A DNA stretch of 64,000 nt from JAAYEA01 sp012689325 (lineage in GTDB: Bacteria; Chloroflexota; Anaerolineae; JAAYEA01): NCBI GenBank assembly GCA_036841525.1, contig DAITVZ010000009.1, positions 1 through 64,000 of the forward strand. The letters are read 5' to 3'. Of this stretch, positions 1 to 9,047 are shown piece after piece. Under the pieces are notes generated by a model that saw only the letters and a program-made list of their open reading frames with translations, was not told where the DNA came from and ran no database searches. The stretch's first letter is position 1, and each line of letters begins with the position of its first letter. The position numbers were made by a program, and so were the translations under genes.

Positions 1-738
1 GCTCCAAAAGGCGTGATGGTTGCCGCTGATGCCATAGAAAATCTGGAAGGGCACGCCCCGCTCGTCGCGGATGTCCTCCGCCTCGATGGCTTTGATGAAA
101 AGCTGCTGCATGTCGCGCTGGCTCATATAAGCCCCCAGGTAGCGGCGCAGGCAGCGCCAGTCGCCCGGCGCGCAGCGGTCGCCGTCGGTCTCGCGCGGCG
201 CGCCGATGCGGATTTGCACGTTCTCCAGCGGGCGGCCGTTCACCTGGCCCACGGCAAAGACGAACCCCAGGTGCTCGTAGGTCTCCTTGGCCCACCCGTA
301 ATAGTTGTCCGAGAGGGCGCGCATCTCGGGGTTCACCACGTCCATCTTGCCGTCGAGGATCAGCCGCTCGTAATAGTCGGCGGCGTGGTTGGAGCTCATC
401 ACCACCACCCGGCGGGCGTTGGCCTCCCAGGCGGCCTGATAGACGTTGTAGGCCATCTCTACGTTGGCCAGCTCGTCCCAAAAGGCCTGCGTCCGGTCGG
501 CGTTGCCGACGAACCCGCCGTGCACCACGGCGTAGGCGTCCTGGAAATGGCGGCGCAGGGCCGCGCGGTCCCTGTCCAGCAGGTCCACCACCTGGATGTC
601 GGCGATCTCGACCCCTTCGCGGGTGGTCTTGCGCCGGTCCAGCAGCGTCAGATCATACCGTTCGCGCAGCGCGGGGAGGATCAGCCCCACCATCCGCCCC
701 GCCGCGCCGGTCACCACCACATGCTTGCGCTCGCCCAT
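1..738 (-). CDS. NAD-dependent epimerase/dehydratase (extended SDR), 3' end outside window
   Basis: The N-terminal 246 codons of an extended short-chain dehydrogenase/reductase; the gene runs off the left edge. A Rossmann glycine motif (VTGAAGRMVG) lies at about residues 9-18, an SSN stretch follows strand 5, and a Tyr-x-x-x-Lys pair sits in YYGWAKE. Family knowledge: proteins of this type with an SSNHA-like stretch resemble uronate dehydrogenases and sugar-nucleotide epimerases, which would suit the uronate-like context, but the exact substrate cannot be read from the sequence. The ATG at 738 begins the Rossmann strand directly. It is the last visible gene of the leftward catabolic cluster, 23 nt after the sulfatase stop. 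Confidence 0.85.
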   Translation of the reverse strand, partial: MGERKHVVVTGAAGRMVGLILPALRERYDLTLLDRRKTTREGVEIADIQVVDLLDRDRAALRRHFQDAYAVVHGGFVGNADRTQAFWDELANVEMAYNVYQAAWEANARRVVVMSSNHAADYYERLILDGKMDVVNPEMRALSDNYYGWAKETYEHLGFVFAVGQVNGRPLENVQIRIGAPRETDGDRCAPGDWRCLRRYLGAYMSQRDMQQLFIKAIEAEDIRDERGVPFQIFYGISGNHHAFWS

Positions 739-761
739 GGCCCGCCTCCCTTCGCGCGCCC

Positions 762-2249
762 CTATCGGATGCTCTCCGGCTTGACCTCCACCTGGTCGCC
801 GGTGCGCTCCTGCCAGCCCACGATCCGCCCCGCCAGCTCGCGCATCCGCGGGCGATGCTCGGCCCGGCGCGCCAGGTTGTTGACCTCCAGCGGGTCAGCG
901 GCGAGGTTGTAGAGCTCGTGCTCGCCCAGCGTGGGGCTATAGTTGAGCTTCCACCCGTCCGGCGTGATCACCGTGCGCACGGGGTCCAGGATCGCCGCCG
1001 CCATCTGCTCCGGCGTGGCCAGCCCCTCGGCTCCCTCGGGCAACACCACCTGGCCGATCACGTCGCCGAAACCGTTGTTGTGGCCGCTCCATTCGATAAA
1101 CACGTCGTCTTGCAGCGCGCTGTCCCGGCCCGCCTCCACCGCTGATCTGAGGCTCTGGCCCTCCAGCCCGCTCGGGACCGGCTGTCCCAGCAGGTCCAGC
1201 AGTGTGGGCACGATGTCCACCTGGCTCACCGGGCCGCGCACCCGCCAGGAGCGCTTTTGCCCCGGCAGCCGCACCAGGAAAGGCACCCGCGCCGCCTCCT
1301 CGAACATCACGGTCTTGGCGATCAGCCGGTGGCTGCCCATCATGTCGCCGTGATCGGAGGTATAGACCACGATAGTGTTGTCGTCCAGCCCGCACTCGGA
1401 GAGCGTGTCCAGGATCCTCCCCACGTGGGTATCCACCAGGCTGCATAGCCCCCAATAGTGGGCGATCATCCGCCGCCAGTCGGCCTCGGTCTTGAGGGGG
1501 AGCCCGCTGTGGCCGCGCTCGTAGTAGGCCTTTTGGTAAATCTGCGCTTTGAGCGGCTGGTCGGCGGTAGGCGGGTCGCTGAAATTGCCGGGCAGCTTGA
1601 CCGCGTCGGGCGAGTATTGGTTGTCGCGCGGCCCAAAGAAGGGCATGTGCGGCTCCAAAAAGTTGACATAGAGGATAAACGGGTTGTCCTTGTTCTCGCG
1701 GATGAAACGCGAGGCCTCTTGCCCCAAAAAGGCCGGCTTGCCGAACGCCTCCGGCAGCCGCGCCGCCTCGCCCCGGCCAAAGACGCTGCCGTTCTTGGGC
1801 GTGAAGCCATTGGCCACCAGCCAGTGGTGATATTCGCAGCGGGTGTCCCGGTCGCGCTTGGGGCTGTAGTACTCGATATAGTTGTCCTCGATGCCCACCC
1901 AATCATCAAAGCCGTGCTGCTTGAAAATCTCGTCGCCCAGGTGCCACTTGCCATAGTAGCCCTTGACATACTCGGCGGGCTGGTCCAGCAGCTCCACCAG
2001 GCAGGGGACCTCGTCCGGCAGGGCCAGGTTGTTCTCCGTCAGGCCGCTGGTGTGCGGGTATAGGCCGGTCATGATGCTGGAACGAGAGGGAGTGCAGACC
2101 GGCTGGGTGACGTAGGCCTGGTCAAAGACCACGCTTTGCTCCGCGAGGCGGTTCAGGTTGGGCATCTGGATGCGCCGGTTGCCATAGGCGGCCAGGGTAT
2201 CGGCGCGCTGCTCGTCGGTAAAGATGAACAACAGGTTAGGCTTGGGCAT
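762..2249 (-). CDS. sulfatase (formylglycine-dependent, arylsulfatase family)
   Basis: A 495-residue type I sulfatase. The N-terminus NLLFIFTDEQRADT carries the first metal-binding acidic residue, and the CTPSR sequence at residues 52-56 is the C-x-P-x-R signature whose Cys is converted to formylglycine. A second metal site is seen in SDHGDMMGSH. The family hydrolyses sulfate esters; the substrate is unknown but the GH4 and GH20-like neighbours suggest a sulfated saccharide. No signal peptide is evident, so it may act in the cytoplasm on imported fragments. The start has an AAGGAG site 8 nt upstream. An anaerobic or aerobic sulfatase-maturating enzyme is not present in the window. Confidence 0.93.
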   Translation of the reverse strand: MPKPNLLFIFTDEQRADTLAAYGNRRIQMPNLNRLAEQSVVFDQAYVTQPVCTPSRSSIMTGLYPHTSGLTENNLALPDEVPCLVELLDQPAEYVKGYYGKWHLGDEIFKQHGFDDWVGIEDNYIEYYSPKRDRDTRCEYHHWLVANGFTPKNGSVFGRGEAARLPEAFGKPAFLGQEASRFIRENKDNPFILYVNFLEPHMPFFGPRDNQYSPDAVKLPGNFSDPPTADQPLKAQIYQKAYYERGHSGLPLKTEADWRRMIAHYWGLCSLVDTHVGRILDTLSECGLDDNTIVVYTSDHGDMMGSHRLIAKTVMFEEAARVPFLVRLPGQKRSWRVRGPVSQVDIVPTLLDLLGQPVPSGLEGQSLRSAVEAGRDSALQDDVFIEWSGHNNGFGDVIGQVVLPEGAEGLATPEQMAAAILDPVRTVITPDGWKLNYSPTLGEHELYNLAADPLEVNNLARRAEHRPRMRELAGRIVGWQERTGDQVEVKPESIR

Positions 2250-2267
2250 GATCTTGCTCTCCTTTGA

Positions 2268-3272
2268 TTACTCCAGCCAGGCCTCGAACACGGCCTCGAC
2301 GTTCTCCCGCTTAACGTTGATGCCCCACTCGCACTCGGCCACCACGCCGCCCTGCCCGTCGTCCAGCGCGCGGCGCACGCGGCGCACCGCCTCGCGCACC
2401 TGCTCCGCGCTGCCGAAAGGCAGGACCCACTGGCGGTCGATCTCGCCCCAGAAAGTGATCTGGCCCTTGAAGCGCCGCCCCAGCTCCTCGATGTCCTGGC
2501 AAAAGAGCTGCGAGTTGACCGCGTCCACGCCGATCTCGATCAGGTCGGGGATGATGGCAGAGATGTGGCCGTCCGAGTGGAAAAAGGCGAATTTCCCCGC
2601 GCCGTGGATGATGCGGCAATAGTCGGCGTAGAGGGGCTTGAAGAGCTCTCGCCACATGGCCGGGGCGATGAGCAGCGCCTTTTGCGTCCCCCAATCGTCC
2701 ATGAACGAGATGCCGTCTACGTCGGTCTGGGCCCACAGCTCCATCTCGCGGCAGTAAAAGTCGTGCAGCATCTCGCGCAGGCGATACATCTCGGCGGCGC
2801 CATAGCCCAGGTCGACGTACAGGTTCTCCGAGCCGCGCAGGAACTGCATCCGCTCAAAGGGCCGGGCCATGGTTCCCCGCAAGACAAAGCGGTCGGTGGC
2901 GGCGCAGCTCGCGTTCACGCGGCTGAAATCGGCCTCCCGCAGCATCTCCCAGGGCGGCTGGTAATGGTCCAGGGCGGACCAGTCGGCCAGCGGGGGGTCT
3001 TTCACCTCGCCCACCACCCCCGGCTCGGCCACGGTCCAGGGGCAGCCCCACTCGTCCACGTAGGTCCCCACCTCGGCGGGCGTGCCTCTGGCCCGCAGCG
3101 ACGGGCCATACTTGAAATCAGGGCCGGTCAGGTCGGGCGGGTAGAGGGCCCGCACCGCCTCCAGCTCGTCTTGGCGGTACATCCGAATGCCCGGCAGGGC
3201 CCACAGATCGCGCGGCGCGCGGTCGGGGCGCTGGAAGCGCAGGGCGCGGCGAAAACGTTCACGGCCATCCAT
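2268..3272 (-). CDS. UroD-like (uroporphyrinogen decarboxylase superfamily) protein, catabolic cluster copy 1
   Basis: A 334-residue TIM-barrel protein of the UROD/MtaA superfamily. The start ATG at 3272 is chosen because GAGG lies 8 nt upstream; the frame stays open further but would overlap the cupin gene. Motifs include DGISFMDDWGTQ and FFHSDGHI in the barrel, and a final GGVVAECEWGIN segment. In sugar clusters these proteins are not heme enzymes; several act as corrinoid or methyl transferases, and most have unknown roles. A second member at 6845-7978 lies in the same cluster, supporting a catabolic role. The function stays open. Confidence 0.85.
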   Translation of the reverse strand: MDGRERFRRALRFQRPDRAPRDLWALPGIRMYRQDELEAVRALYPPDLTGPDFKYGPSLRARGTPAEVGTYVDEWGCPWTVAEPGVVGEVKDPPLADWSALDHYQPPWEMLREADFSRVNASCAATDRFVLRGTMARPFERMQFLRGSENLYVDLGYGAAEMYRLREMLHDFYCREMELWAQTDVDGISFMDDWGTQKALLIAPAMWRELFKPLYADYCRIIHGAGKFAFFHSDGHISAIIPDLIEIGVDAVNSQLFCQDIEELGRRFKGQITFWGEIDRQWVLPFGSAEQVREAVRRVRRALDDGQGGVVAECEWGINVKRENVEAVFEAWLE

Positions 3273-3300
3273 GTGGTTATCCTCGTTGCGGCGCATGGCG

Positions 3301-3651
3301 CTAGAATTTGATCTGTGCGGGGTTGCGCTCCGGCCCGGCGTGCAGCCAGAGGTTGATGCAGGGGTCCGCTTCGTCGGCGATGAGGTGGTGGTTCTCCCCC
3401 GGCTCGACGATGAGCACGTCGCCTGTGACGAGGTCCACCGTCTCGCCATCCATCTCCATGCGCGCCTTGCCCTGCAGCAGGATAAAGACCTCGGCGTCAT
3501 CGTGGATATGGTTGGCCTCCTCGGCATGGGTGACGAACCCCGGCGCCTTGTAGCTCATGGTCCCCTTGTTGATGTACCGGCCGGGGATCAGGCCGCTGAG
3601 GAAGTGCCCCTCGCGGTTATCGGGCAGTTGGTTCAGGCGCAGTTTGATCAT
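3301..3651 (-). CDS. cupin-domain protein
   Basis: A 116-residue single-domain cupin. The metal-binding motif 1 is seen as HIHDDAEVFILLQG (residues about 48-61; His, His, Glu) and motif 2 as PGENHH (the last His ligand). Small cupins of this kind in sugar operons are isomerases, lyases or sensory proteins. The call here is family level only. AAAGGA lies about 7 nt before the ATG at 3651. It sits between the UroD-like gene and the creatininase-like gene and is probably cotranscribed. Confidence 0.9.
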   Translation of the reverse strand: MIKLRLNQLPDNREGHFLSGLIPGRYINKGTMSYKAPGFVTHAEEANHIHDDAEVFILLQGKARMEMDGETVDLVTGDVLIVEPGENHHLIADEADPCINLWLHAGPERNPAQIKF

Positions 3652-3701
3652 CTCGCGTCCTTTCTATGTTTCCGGCTCGATCTCGTAGGCCAGTTGCCGC
3701 A

Positions 3702-4517
3702 TCATGTCGCATTGCGCAGGTCGCCGACGTACCACCAGCCCTTGTTGGCCTGCGCCGCCGTGTCCTCGCGGTACCGGTCGATCTCGGGCAGGATCGGCAG
3801 GATGGCCTGCACCTGCATTTCAACGAATCGAAGCCCCCGCTCCAGCGAGGTGAGAGCCGAAGGGCAGGCATGGTGACGGGGGTCCTGCATGCAGCGCCCC
3901 ACCACGCCGACCTTGCCGATCTTCCGTAGCGCCTCCGAGACCGGCGGCGGCTCGTCCTCATAGGCCATCTCGGCCTCGGTGTAAAGGTGCCCCAGGCCCA
4001 GGATTTGCAGCGCCGCCAGCACCACCGAGGCCTCCATGCCCTTGTCCCACTCGTCGGCAAAGAGCGCCCGCGCCTCGTCGGTGAGGGGGCGGAACGCGTC
4101 GATATAGACAGCGGGGATCAAGTGCTTTTCATAGATCTGCCGGACAAAGAGGTACAGCGGAAAGTCGTTGCCATGGTGGATGCTGAGCACCAGCAGGCGC
4201 CGGAAGCCCATCTGCGCGGCCCGCAACGCCACCGCCTCCGCGGTCTGCTGCACCAGGCTCGGCTCCACCGAGATGGTGCCGGCAAAACCGTCGGTGGAGC
4301 CAGACCAGGTGTAGTGGATCTCGGGAAGCACGATGCCATCGCCAGCCTCGGCGAGCCGAAGCGCGAAAGCCTTGGCCACCAGGCTATCGGTCCCCAGCGG
4401 CTGGTGGGGGCCGTGCATCTCGACCGAGCCAACGGGCAGCAGCGCGGTCTTGCCGCCCCGCGCCAGATAGCCGGTCAGGTCGTCATAGTTCAACTCGGAG
4501 AGGAACCTGCTTCTCAA
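3702..4517 (-). CDS. creatininase family protein
   Basis: A 271-residue member of the creatininase/amidohydrolase family. The N-terminal motif PVGSVEMHGPHQPLGTDS contains the Glu-x-His and Asp ligands of the binuclear metal site, and SIHHGND supplies another ligand region. Family members hydrolyse cyclic or linear amides (creatinine, formamides); in this context an amide or lactam on an amino-sugar could be imagined, but that is inference. The start is TTG at 4517 with GGAGG 6 nt upstream; no better ATG is available at the N-terminus. It follows the GH4 gene by 30 nt. Confidence 0.85.
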   Translation of the reverse strand: MRSRFLSELNYDDLTGYLARGGKTALLPVGSVEMHGPHQPLGTDSLVAKAFALRLAEAGDGIVLPEIHYTWSGSTDGFAGTISVEPSLVQQTAEAVALRAAQMGFRRLLVLSIHHGNDFPLYLFVRQIYEKHLIPAVYIDAFRPLTDEARALFADEWDKGMEASVVLAALQILGLGHLYTEAEMAYEDEPPPVSEALRKIGKVGVVGRCMQDPRHHACPSALTSLERGLRFVEMQVQAILPILPEIDRYREDTAAQANKGWWYVGDLRNAT

Positions 4518-4547
4518 AACTGGCCTCCGTTCGTTTTGCCCGGCCCG

Positions 4548-5840
4548 TTACGAAAAAGTGGGCAGGAACTCGCTCTGACGCTCCAGCATGTCGTCCAGCA
4601 ACTTTTCCGCCGCGGTGACGCTATCGACTACCGGGTCCATCAGCAGCGCCTGCAGCAGCAGCTTTTTGGAGCGCGCGCGATAGGCCTCCGTCACCAGCGA
4701 GATGATGGAGAACTGGGTGCGGATCATCGCCGCGAAGGGCTCGGGCAGTGCGCCCACGTGCTGCGGATGCACACCGCGGGCGTCGACGATCGCCGGAACC
4801 TCCACCGCGCCATCGCGCGGCAGGTTCTCGATATACCCCTCGGCGTTCAGCACATTGACGGCGGGCCGCCAGAGGCCGCGGTCCAGCTCGATGTCGCAGA
4901 TGATCGGCACGGTGATCTCGGCGGTGGGGCGCAGCGCGAACTCGTCCAGCGGAAGCCGCCCCGAGGCATAGTCGGCCAGCCCGGGCTGGGGCGGCGGGTT
5001 CTGCACCGTCACGCGCTTGGACTCCAACCCATAGTGCCACTTGATCCCGCCATAGTCCGATCCGAAGGAGAGGTATTCGCCGATGTGGTCATCGGAAGGG
5101 TAGGAAAAGATGCCAAAGGTCTCGAGCAGCTTTCTCCAGAGCGGGCGGGCCGCGGCGGCCTCATCGGCCAGGCCCTTGGCCACCAGCTCGTCCCAGAGGT
5201 TCTCGCCGGTCCGCTTGTCCACGATCCGCAGGATCGTGAAAAAGTGATTCATCCCCGCCGAGACGACGTCCAGCTCCTCGATGGGGCGCTCCAGCAGGCG
5301 CGAGATCAGGCTCAGCGCGCCAAAGACGCCGTGGCAGATGCCCACCGCCTGCACGCGGGTCAGGTGCAAGATGGCATGCAGCACCCGCGCCTCGGGATTG
5401 GTAAAATTGAGCAGCAGCGCTTTGGGGCACAGCTCCTCGATGTCGCGGCAGATGGGCAGGATCAGCTCAAAACTGCGCAGCGCGTGAAAGACGGCGCCAG
5501 GCCCGCCGTTCTCGCCCAGGCAATGGCGAAAGCCATAGGAAAGCGGCACGCGGAAATCCTGCTCCCAGAGCTCCATCCGCTTGCGCGCCACCGCGGTGAT
5601 GACATAGTTCGCGCCGGAGAGGGCCTTGCGCCGGTCGGTGACGGCATCCAGTGCCACATCGCTGCCCAGGTGGTCCTTGACCCGCTGCGCCAGTTGCATC
5701 ATCAACGCCAGCGCCGCCTCGTCCTGGTCCACCAGGGTTAGCTTGACCGGGCGCCCCCGGAATTCAGGGGCGCCCAGGATGTCGACGATCTGCCCGCGGC
5801 CAAAGCTATGGCTGCCCGCGCCGATGAGGACAATGTTCAT
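4548..5840 (-). CDS. glycoside hydrolase family 4, CHGV type (alpha-glucuronidase/galacturonidase-like)
   Basis: A 430-residue NAD- and Mn-dependent GH4 enzyme, with the glycosidic bond cleaved by redox-elimination at C3. The dinucleotide motif LIGAGSHSFGRG is at residues 5-16. The metal ligands are Cys169 in CHGV (169-172) and His199 in GMNHF. From family knowledge the residues after this Cys separate GH4 types, and CHGV occurs in alpha-glucuronidases and polygalacturonate-type enzymes, which suits a uronide substrate. The ATG at 5840 is chosen over the ATG 9 nt upstream because AAGGAG is 9 nt before it. Enclosed by the creatininase-like and GH20-like genes. Confidence 0.92.
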   Translation of the reverse strand: MNIVLIGAGSHSFGRGQIVDILGAPEFRGRPVKLTLVDQDEAALALMMQLAQRVKDHLGSDVALDAVTDRRKALSGANYVITAVARKRMELWEQDFRVPLSYGFRHCLGENGGPGAVFHALRSFELILPICRDIEELCPKALLLNFTNPEARVLHAILHLTRVQAVGICHGVFGALSLISRLLERPIEELDVVSAGMNHFFTILRIVDKRTGENLWDELVAKGLADEAAAARPLWRKLLETFGIFSYPSDDHIGEYLSFGSDYGGIKWHYGLESKRVTVQNPPPQPGLADYASGRLPLDEFALRPTAEITVPIICDIELDRGLWRPAVNVLNAEGYIENLPRDGAVEVPAIVDARGVHPQHVGALPEPFAAMIRTQFSIISLVTEAYRARSKKLLLQALLMDPVVDSVTAAEKLLDDMLERQSEFLPTFS

Positions 5841-5860
5841 TCCATCCATCTCCTTGCCAG

Positions 5861-6781
5861 CTATCCGAGGGCCGCCGCGACCTGGTCCAGGGCCTTCACA
5901 TGCTTGGGGCGGCATTCCTCCAGGGTGGGATGCCACACCGTCTGCATAAAACCCAACAACCGCTCGGGGGCGATATACTGCCGGCAGAACTCGACGGTCC
6001 TCCCGAAATTGACGTCGTTGCTCCACATGCTGCCCGTGGGCACCTGATCGAAACCGTGCTTTTCCAGATCCACATAGGTCTTGACGTACTGCAGCTCGGG
6101 GCCGAACTCGGCGCCATAGTACCAGTTGCTCTGCAGCACCGACTTGGGCATCCGGGCATAGAACTCGTCGTGGTGCTCCCAGGCATAGTCCGCCCACATC
6201 CAGGGCCGCACGCCGTTCTTTTCCACCTGCTCGAGCAGAAAGTACAGGTCGTGCCACCATAGATCGTATTGCCGCATGACGGCGTACTCAAAGTTGCGCT
6301 GGTGGCGAGCGGTCTCCTCGTCCATGCCGATGTGGAAAAAGCGCGGCTTGTCGAAAAGCGCGGTGACCTCGGCGATCAGCTCTTGGCAGACGTCATAGTA
6401 GACGCGGGTGGAGACCATGCGCGAGTAGGGCCCCAGCCAGGCATCGTGGCAGGTGGAAAAGTTGAGCTTGGGGATCGGCTCTAACCCCATCTGGCGGATG
6501 CGGGCCAGCTCGGCGCGCAACTCTTGCGGCGTCCACGAGTTCAGCACCGCCAGCTCGGGGTGGCTGTCGTATCGGACGCCCTCCCCGAGGTCGATGACCA
6601 CCATGTTCATGCCGATCTGGACCATCCTGGCAAGGACATCGTTCCACAGGCTTCGGTCGCAGCGCAAGTAGGGCTGGGCCGTGATGTAGCCGCTGTGCCA
6701 GTCGGGCACCTCCCGATCGGCCCACATATTGTAGCCCAGGTGCAACAGATACGAGTTGATCAGTTTTGGCGACGTTCCCAT
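5861..6781 (-). CDS. GH20-like (beta/alpha)8 barrel protein, putative glycosidase
   Basis: A 306-residue cytoplasmic protein without a signal peptide. HIGMDEE at residues 150-156 resembles the Asp-Glu catalytic pair of family 20 beta-hexosaminidases, and the strand pattern (VVIDLGEGV, EPIPKLNFSTCHD, PWMWADY, LQSNWYYG, LGFMQTVW) fits a TIM barrel. Aromatic residues abound, as in sugar-binding clefts. It lacks the extra N-terminal domain usual in GH20, so activity is inferred. The start ATG at 6781 has GGAGG about 8 nt upstream. It lies between GH4 and the second UroD-like gene in the same leftward operon. Confidence 0.7.
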   Translation of the reverse strand: MGTSPKLINSYLLHLGYNMWADREVPDWHSGYITAQPYLRCDRSLWNDVLARMVQIGMNMVVIDLGEGVRYDSHPELAVLNSWTPQELRAELARIRQMGLEPIPKLNFSTCHDAWLGPYSRMVSTRVYYDVCQELIAEVTALFDKPRFFHIGMDEETARHQRNFEYAVMRQYDLWWHDLYFLLEQVEKNGVRPWMWADYAWEHHDEFYARMPKSVLQSNWYYGAEFGPELQYVKTYVDLEKHGFDQVPTGSMWSNDVNFGRTVEFCRQYIAPERLLGFMQTVWHPTLEECRPKHVKALDQVAAALG

Positions 6782-6844
6782 ACGAATTCCCTCCTGTTGA
6801 TCTCCCGTGCAACAATCCAAACCGAATGGCCCAACCGGGCCCGG

Positions 6845-7978
6845 TCAGCCCGCCAGCTCGCGAACCAGCTCGCAGTAGCGGCGCACTCGCACCACCGGCG
6901 TGCCCGGCGTGACGGGGCTGCCCAGGCTCATGAGGAAACGGCTGCCGTTGCGGCGCCCCGCGGCGATCTGCCGGGCGATCTCGGCGCGCAACGCTGCCTC
7001 GGAGCCGTCCTGCAAGACGCCGATGGCGTCCAGATTGCCCAGCACGGCGCAGCGCCCCTGGACCCGCTCCACCACATCCTCGACGTCGATCGCCCAGCCC
7101 TTCTTGCTCTCCTCCAGCGACAAGGCGTCCGCGCCCACGTCCAACAGCATCTCCCACTTGCCGGTCGGGTCGCCGCAAAAGTAATAGATGCTCTGCATCC
7201 CCGCCGCGCGAATCTCTTCCACCAACGGGCGCAGGTAGGCGACGTTGAGCGCGGCAAAAGCCTGCGGTCCGACCATGTCGGTCATGCAATCCTCGATCCA
7301 AATCCCCGCCGCGCCCAGCGCCGCCGCGATACGCACCTCACGGATGCGCTGTTCCAGGTAGCGCCGGCAGGCCCGCCCCACCAGCTCGGGCTGCGTGGCC
7401 ACGAGAACCATCAGGTGCTCAAAGCCCCACAGCGTATAGCAGCTCCATAGCGGTCCACCGACGTGCCGGATGGGGTAGAGATCGCCGTGCTCCGCCAGCA
7501 GCCGGGCTGCCAGGTCGGCGTTGCCGTCTCGCCGCAGCGCCTCCGGGTCCGCCGCGGATAGGGGTATGGCCTCGGCGATTTCGTCGGGCGTCGCGGGCAG
7601 CGCGCTCGGCCGGACCGATTGCACCTTGGCGGTGGCCGGCCAGCCGCCGATCTGGGGCTCCTGCAACCGCCGCTCCTGGGCCGTTTGCCGGTTGACCAGG
7701 TACCTCTCGCCGTCTCGCGTCTCCAGAGACAGCTCGCGCCGCTCCTGGCGGGTGTAGGTGCTCGGCAGGACCATCCAGTCCTGGCCGGTGCGCTGGATCA
7801 CCTCGCGCCGCCAGCCGAGCTGCTGTTCTAGGTCGGGCGATTCCTGGTGCCACCAGGGAACGGTCGTGAGCTGCGCCCAGTGGTCACGGATATAGATGCC
7901 CTCGTAGCAAAGCACGGCGGGGATCTCGGCGGTCCCCTCCGGCGATAGAGCAGCCTCGATCTTGGCGCGGCCGGTCAT
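6845..7978 (-). CDS. UroD-like (uroporphyrinogen decarboxylase superfamily) protein, catabolic cluster copy 2
   Basis: A 377-residue UROD-superfamily protein, divergent from the copy at 2268-3272. Barrel motifs include GIWIEDCMTDMVGP, SIYYFCGDPTGKW, GADALSLEESKKGW and CAVLGNLDAIGVL. The Cys in YYFCGD sits where methyltransferase-type members carry a metal ligand (His-x-Cys region), though assignment needs an alignment. The start at 7978 overlaps the preceding hydrolase stop by ATGA, a translational-coupling arrangement. Substrate unknown. Confidence 0.82.
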   Translation of the reverse strand: MTGRAKIEAALSPEGTAEIPAVLCYEGIYIRDHWAQLTTVPWWHQESPDLEQQLGWRREVIQRTGQDWMVLPSTYTRQERRELSLETRDGERYLVNRQTAQERRLQEPQIGGWPATAKVQSVRPSALPATPDEIAEAIPLSAADPEALRRDGNADLAARLLAEHGDLYPIRHVGGPLWSCYTLWGFEHLMVLVATQPELVGRACRRYLEQRIREVRIAAALGAAGIWIEDCMTDMVGPQAFAALNVAYLRPLVEEIRAAGMQSIYYFCGDPTGKWEMLLDVGADALSLEESKKGWAIDVEDVVERVQGRCAVLGNLDAIGVLQDGSEAALRAEIARQIAAGRRNGSRFLMSLGSPVTPGTPVVRVRRYCELVRELAG

Positions 7979-8886
7979 AGCCACTTTTCCAGGAAGGCCA
8001 TGATCTCGGCGCGCATGGCCGCCGTCTCGAAATGGGCGATGGCGTAGCGCGAGAGGCGCCAGGCCTCCGGCGCTCCCTCCGAGGCGTAAATCTGGCGCAA
8101 CTCGCCGTCGATGGTATCCAGCCCCGCAGGCGGCGTCAGCCGGTCATAGAGGCCCGCCAGGCTGAGGTGCGGGCGCGGCGCGATGAGGGCGTTGATCTGC
8201 GCGGTGGTGAAATGCTGGAGCAGGCGCGGCACATAATAATAGATGCCGTGCCCGTCCAGCCCGCGCGCCGCGATCAGCGCCTGATAGTCGGTGAGGCAGC
8301 AGATGTCGATGCAGACCTTGATGCGCGGGTCCAGCGCCGCCGTCCACCAGGCCATGGTGCTGCCCATAGAGATGCCCAGCGTCCCCAGGCGGCTGGCGTC
8401 CACGTCAGGGCGGGAGACGAGGTAATCCACGGCGCGGAGGCTATCATAGACCATCATCCCCCACATCACCTGGCCGGACCAGAGCATCAGCTTGAAAATC
8501 TCCAGCTCGGTCCTGCCGCGCCGCTCGCCAAAGGCCCAGGTGTCGATGCACAGCGCCGCATAGCCCTGCTGGGCCAGGGCCTGCGCATAGGGCGGGTCCT
8601 GCAGCGCCTTGCGCCCCTTGATCAGCTCGTCCTTGCCCAGCTCGTAATCGCCGCCATGGGCGTGGTTGTAGAGGATCGTGGGGAAGGGCCCCGCGCCCAG
8701 CGGCCGGGTAAAGTAGGCCGGCACCGGCTCGAGCCCATTCAGGGACAAGAGCAGCTTTTCGAGGAGGTAGCCCTCCCGTTTCTCTTGCCCCACCAGGGTC
8801 GCCCCGAGCGCCCCATGCCGATCGGGCAGGTCGCCCATCAGGGAATACAACTCGTCTCGTCGTGCTTGCTTGGATTCCGTTCCCAT
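7975..8886 (-). CDS. alpha/beta hydrolase (acetyl xylan esterase/dienelactone hydrolase-like)
   Basis: A 303-residue alpha/beta hydrolase with the nucleophile elbow GISMGS (Ser173) and a catalytic His near the end in YAIAHFETAAM. The oxyanion region reads NHAHGGDY at residues 74-81. No signal peptide is apparent. This is the first gene of the leftward cluster. Family members remove acetyl or other acyl groups from sugars, which would suit glycan use, but the substrate is inferred. The ATG at 8886 has GGAGG 7 nt upstream; reading further back gives a basic tail with no better start. Confidence 0.85.
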   Translation of the reverse strand: MGTESKQARRDELYSLMGDLPDRHGALGATLVGQEKREGYLLEKLLLSLNGLEPVPAYFTRPLGAGPFPTILYNHAHGGDYELGKDELIKGRKALQDPPYAQALAQQGYAALCIDTWAFGERRGRTELEIFKLMLWSGQVMWGMMVYDSLRAVDYLVSRPDVDASRLGTLGISMGSTMAWWTAALDPRIKVCIDICCLTDYQALIAARGLDGHGIYYYVPRLLQHFTTAQINALIAPRPHLSLAGLYDRLTPPAGLDTIDGELRQIYASEGAPEAWRLSRYAIAHFETAAMRAEIMAFLEKWL

Positions 8887-8990
8887 CCCCTGCCTCCCTG
8901 CTCCGTATTTGCCTCTCGCCCCATTGTAGCGCGCCGCCAAGACAAGTCAAACAGGCCCAGCCTCCCAGGGTCGGTTTATGTCATTCCGCT

Positions 8991-9018
8991 TTGACAAGTC
9001 TCGCTTGTATGGTAAAAT
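8991..9018 (+). promoter_or_regulatory. sigma70-type promoter for holB-ricT
   Basis: TTGACA at 8991-8996, 16-nt spacer, TAAAAT at 9013-9018. Transcription would start near 9025, about 23 nt before the holB ATG. Confidence 0.8.
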
Positions 9019-9047
9019 ACCACAAGCAGATTGTGAAGGAGCGTTAC

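Noticed and set aside
3657..3700. A 13-codon frame (MMRQLAYEIEPET) between the creatininase-like and cupin genes, overlapping the creatininase stop by ATGA
   Set aside because: Too short to support a function. It may be a gene remnant or chance.
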